Shown piece after piece: positions 62,101 through 64,000 of a stretch of 64,000 nucleotides of DNA. The translations under genes and the position numbers were made by a program. How positions within the stretch are numbered: position 1 is the stretch's first letter; every line of letters starts with the position of its first letter. The stretch is from Selaginella moellendorffii. Lineage: Eukaryota; Streptophyta; Lycopodiopsida; Selaginellales; Selaginellaceae. Below the pieces are notes generated by a model that saw only the letters and a list, made by a program, of their open reading frames with translations, was not told where the DNA came from and did not search any database. Location of the stretch: the NCBI RefSeq assembly GCF_000143415.4, contig NW_003314280.1:338984-402983 (forward strand), given 5' to 3'.

Positions 62101-64000
62101 GCCTTAGCCCCAAAAGTTAGCATCCCTTTCGGGCTGCATCATACAAACTACTTATTAAAGTTTAAGTTAACTAAAATCAACTCCAACCCTTTCACTAGTT
62201 TGTACTGGCTTATGAAAACGGAATGGTTTTCGAGCAAAGTGACCAACAAATCAACCATTGGAAAAGCCTAAGAAATTTGTGGAAAATTTTCCATCCTAAA
62301 GAAAGAATGACTCTTAGTCTAGGAATGCAAAAACTTTCAAGACTCCACCAACTTCCTCTTACTAACAACTTCACATAAGTTCACCTCAACACCAATTCTT
62401 ATGACCTATAGTATGTTTAAGCTTCGAACATCTTTTTGCCCATACTTTCAACATCCAACACCGACATCCGCAAAAATGCAAAATGAATATCCAAGGCTTG
62501 ATCACGAAGACCATATCTTTAGATATCCACATTGCACTAACACTCTTCTTCAATCACCTTCAAGATCCAATGTGAAGCCAAAACACTAACAAAAAAAATG
62601 GTATGGAAAATCAAGGTCCAAGGAAAATTCCTCATCACTCGAAATAACAATGCCACTTCCACTAACACACATGTTAGTGATGTCAATGCCCTAACTACAC
62701 ATTTTCTCCATCCAACAATTTACTCCAAGTGCTAACGGATCATTTGACGAACTATAGCAAATGAATGTTACAACCTTTTTTTTTTTTCCAACACCTTATG
62801 GGCAAACTCAAGGAAACAAGGTACCAACTTAAGCTTAGCATAATGAACCATCACCATTAAAAACCCAGTCAAAGCTACTACAATGCTACTTTGTGCAAGT
62901 AGACTAGCTTCTCCATCAACCACTTTGTGATCATCGTTTAACTAAGCAACTTCATAAACACATTGCTCACTATCACATGGATATGATATAAAAATTACAA
63001 TGACTTGATCATCAATTGAGCAACACCACGAGCAACACCTATGTCATTACTTTAAAGGTTTACATGAGTATCAAGTGTCAACTCAACTCAACAAAATGCA
63101 ACATAAATGCCACACTCCACCAATAGAGACTTACAACACCTAATATCACTAACTTTTGTTTACAACATAGACAAGCTCATACCATTCTCTTTCCGACAAA
63201 ACTCAAAACTAATCCAACACCAAGTTACTCAAGGAGCAATAGCAAAGTTCTCTGAAAAAGAATTGAGCATTGCAACCCAAGTCTTCTAATAGTGAGCCTA
63301 GACAAAATGGTATAGCGCTTCACCGCTATCCATCCCACAACTCACCATTTGTAAGACCATCATTTCCAATATGCATCAAGGTAGGGATTCTTGATTGCAT
63401 ACTATGAACACGAGCAATGAGTCACACCTTGTTGCAAATCATCTTTCTAAAAAGGGAAAATGATTTACATGTTTGATCCTTCGTCCTTGATGACTCTCTT
63501 TTTGGTTTTATCTTTGACTAAACCTCAAGCTTACTTTCACACTGTCTTTAGTCTAATCCAAGAAAAGTTTATAAGAGAGCACGGCAATGATTACTTGAAC
63601 CAATAGATTAATCCCTATAGTCTTGTTTGATCCACTCATAATCATGCCTAGGAAGGATCCACTAGTGCCGTGCTAAACAGCTACAGACTAGCATATTTGC
63701 CATTCATACCAAACCCAGGGAAGGTTTACTTTCACCCATGGTACATGGAACAACTCATGGAACCACTGATAGGCTAACATTAATTCTGCCAATTCAAAGT
63801 GCAACCTTGAGTTGCTAATGTGCCTCACTTATAAGCCCAAGCACAAACTCGTGTAAACGAAACATCTCACATCCATCTTATGAGCCCAAGCGAAAGCTCA
63901 CATACTCTGGTACAAAATGGTAACTAAGTCCATACCCAAGGAACAATTGCGAAGCCTTTGCACCCAAACATGTACCCACTGGATCATCGTTTCATCTCTG
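59105..64000. other. G-poor, A/C-rich DNA with no supported gene
   Basis: Almost 5 kb with stops in every frame and a marked shortage of G on the plus strand. It sits on the polypurine-tract side of the minus-oriented LTR and is probably the interior of that element or of a tandem neighbour, non-coding like the LARD interior at 51.9-54.8 kb. I see no gag, pol or RNA gene. Confidence 0.5.

Overview
The window looks like a nuclear contig from a plant, most likely a lycophyte such as Selaginella. This is inferred from compact plant-type genes (a plant DEAH9/DHX35 helicase, plant ISY1, an organellar GluRS with a transit peptide), very short introns of about 45-90 bp, a plant tRNA-Arg(ACG), TTTAGGG telomeric repeats, and gene islands next to AT-rich nested transposons. 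No species marker was checked.

Region 1 (1-11290) is a gene island: the 3' end of the meiotic helicase MER3/HFM1 (+), the DEAH-box splicing helicase DEAH9/DHX35 (+), a DUF1685 gene (+), ISY1 (-), a tRNA-Arg (-) and organellar glutamyl-tRNA synthetase (-). Two of these (DEAH9 and ISY1) are spliceosome components. Region 2 (11291-16302) is AT-rich and holds a single-exon gene for a secreted protein with a GNA-type (bulb-type) mannose-lectin domain.

Region 3 (16303-37528) is a decayed minus-strand Ty3/Gypsy element. It has gag with an Asn/Gln/Tyr-rich tail, pol in the order PR-RT-RH-INT, an extra ORF between integrase and 3' LTR, and a Cys-rich ORF upstream of gag. Its extra ORF is split by an 11.1-kb Mutator-like DNA transposon (17559-28644) with a perfect 9-bp target duplication. 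That transposon carries two divergent genes. On the plus strand is a transposase with an N-terminal zinc/WRKY-GCM1-like domain, a DDE-like core and a C-terminal SWIM finger. On the minus strand is a gene joining a Pro-rich region, a ParB-like domain and a beta-class DNA-methyltransferase-like domain. It also holds a small duplicated zinc-finger ORF family.

Region 4 (37529-57599) is a plus-strand Gypsy relic (PR, RT, RNase H). It is broken by a pair of inverted LTR fragments and by a 16.7-kb non-coding LTR element (40004-56708, TSD CTTCA). The 5' LTR of that element is in turn broken by a 10.2-kb Sola-like DNA transposon (41618-51776, TSD AATA). The Sola-like element has a minus-strand transposase with a GHTHEDVD motif. 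Its divergent plus-strand gene set encodes a ParB-like GQHS domain, an acidic linker and an FCP1/HAD-like phosphatase domain. About 17-19 copies of a 22-bp palindrome are scattered through the element, including inside coding sequence.

Region 5 (57600-64000) holds a minus-oriented LTR with a PBS on one side and a polypurine tract on the other, then nearly 5 kb of G-poor, non-coding DNA.

The most striking observations are: two unrelated DNA transposons that each pair a transposase with a divergent ParB-like accessory gene, one fused to a DNA methylase and one to a HAD phosphatase; the 22-bp palindrome family confined to the Sola-like element; and head-to-head telomeric repeats inside that element's transposase.
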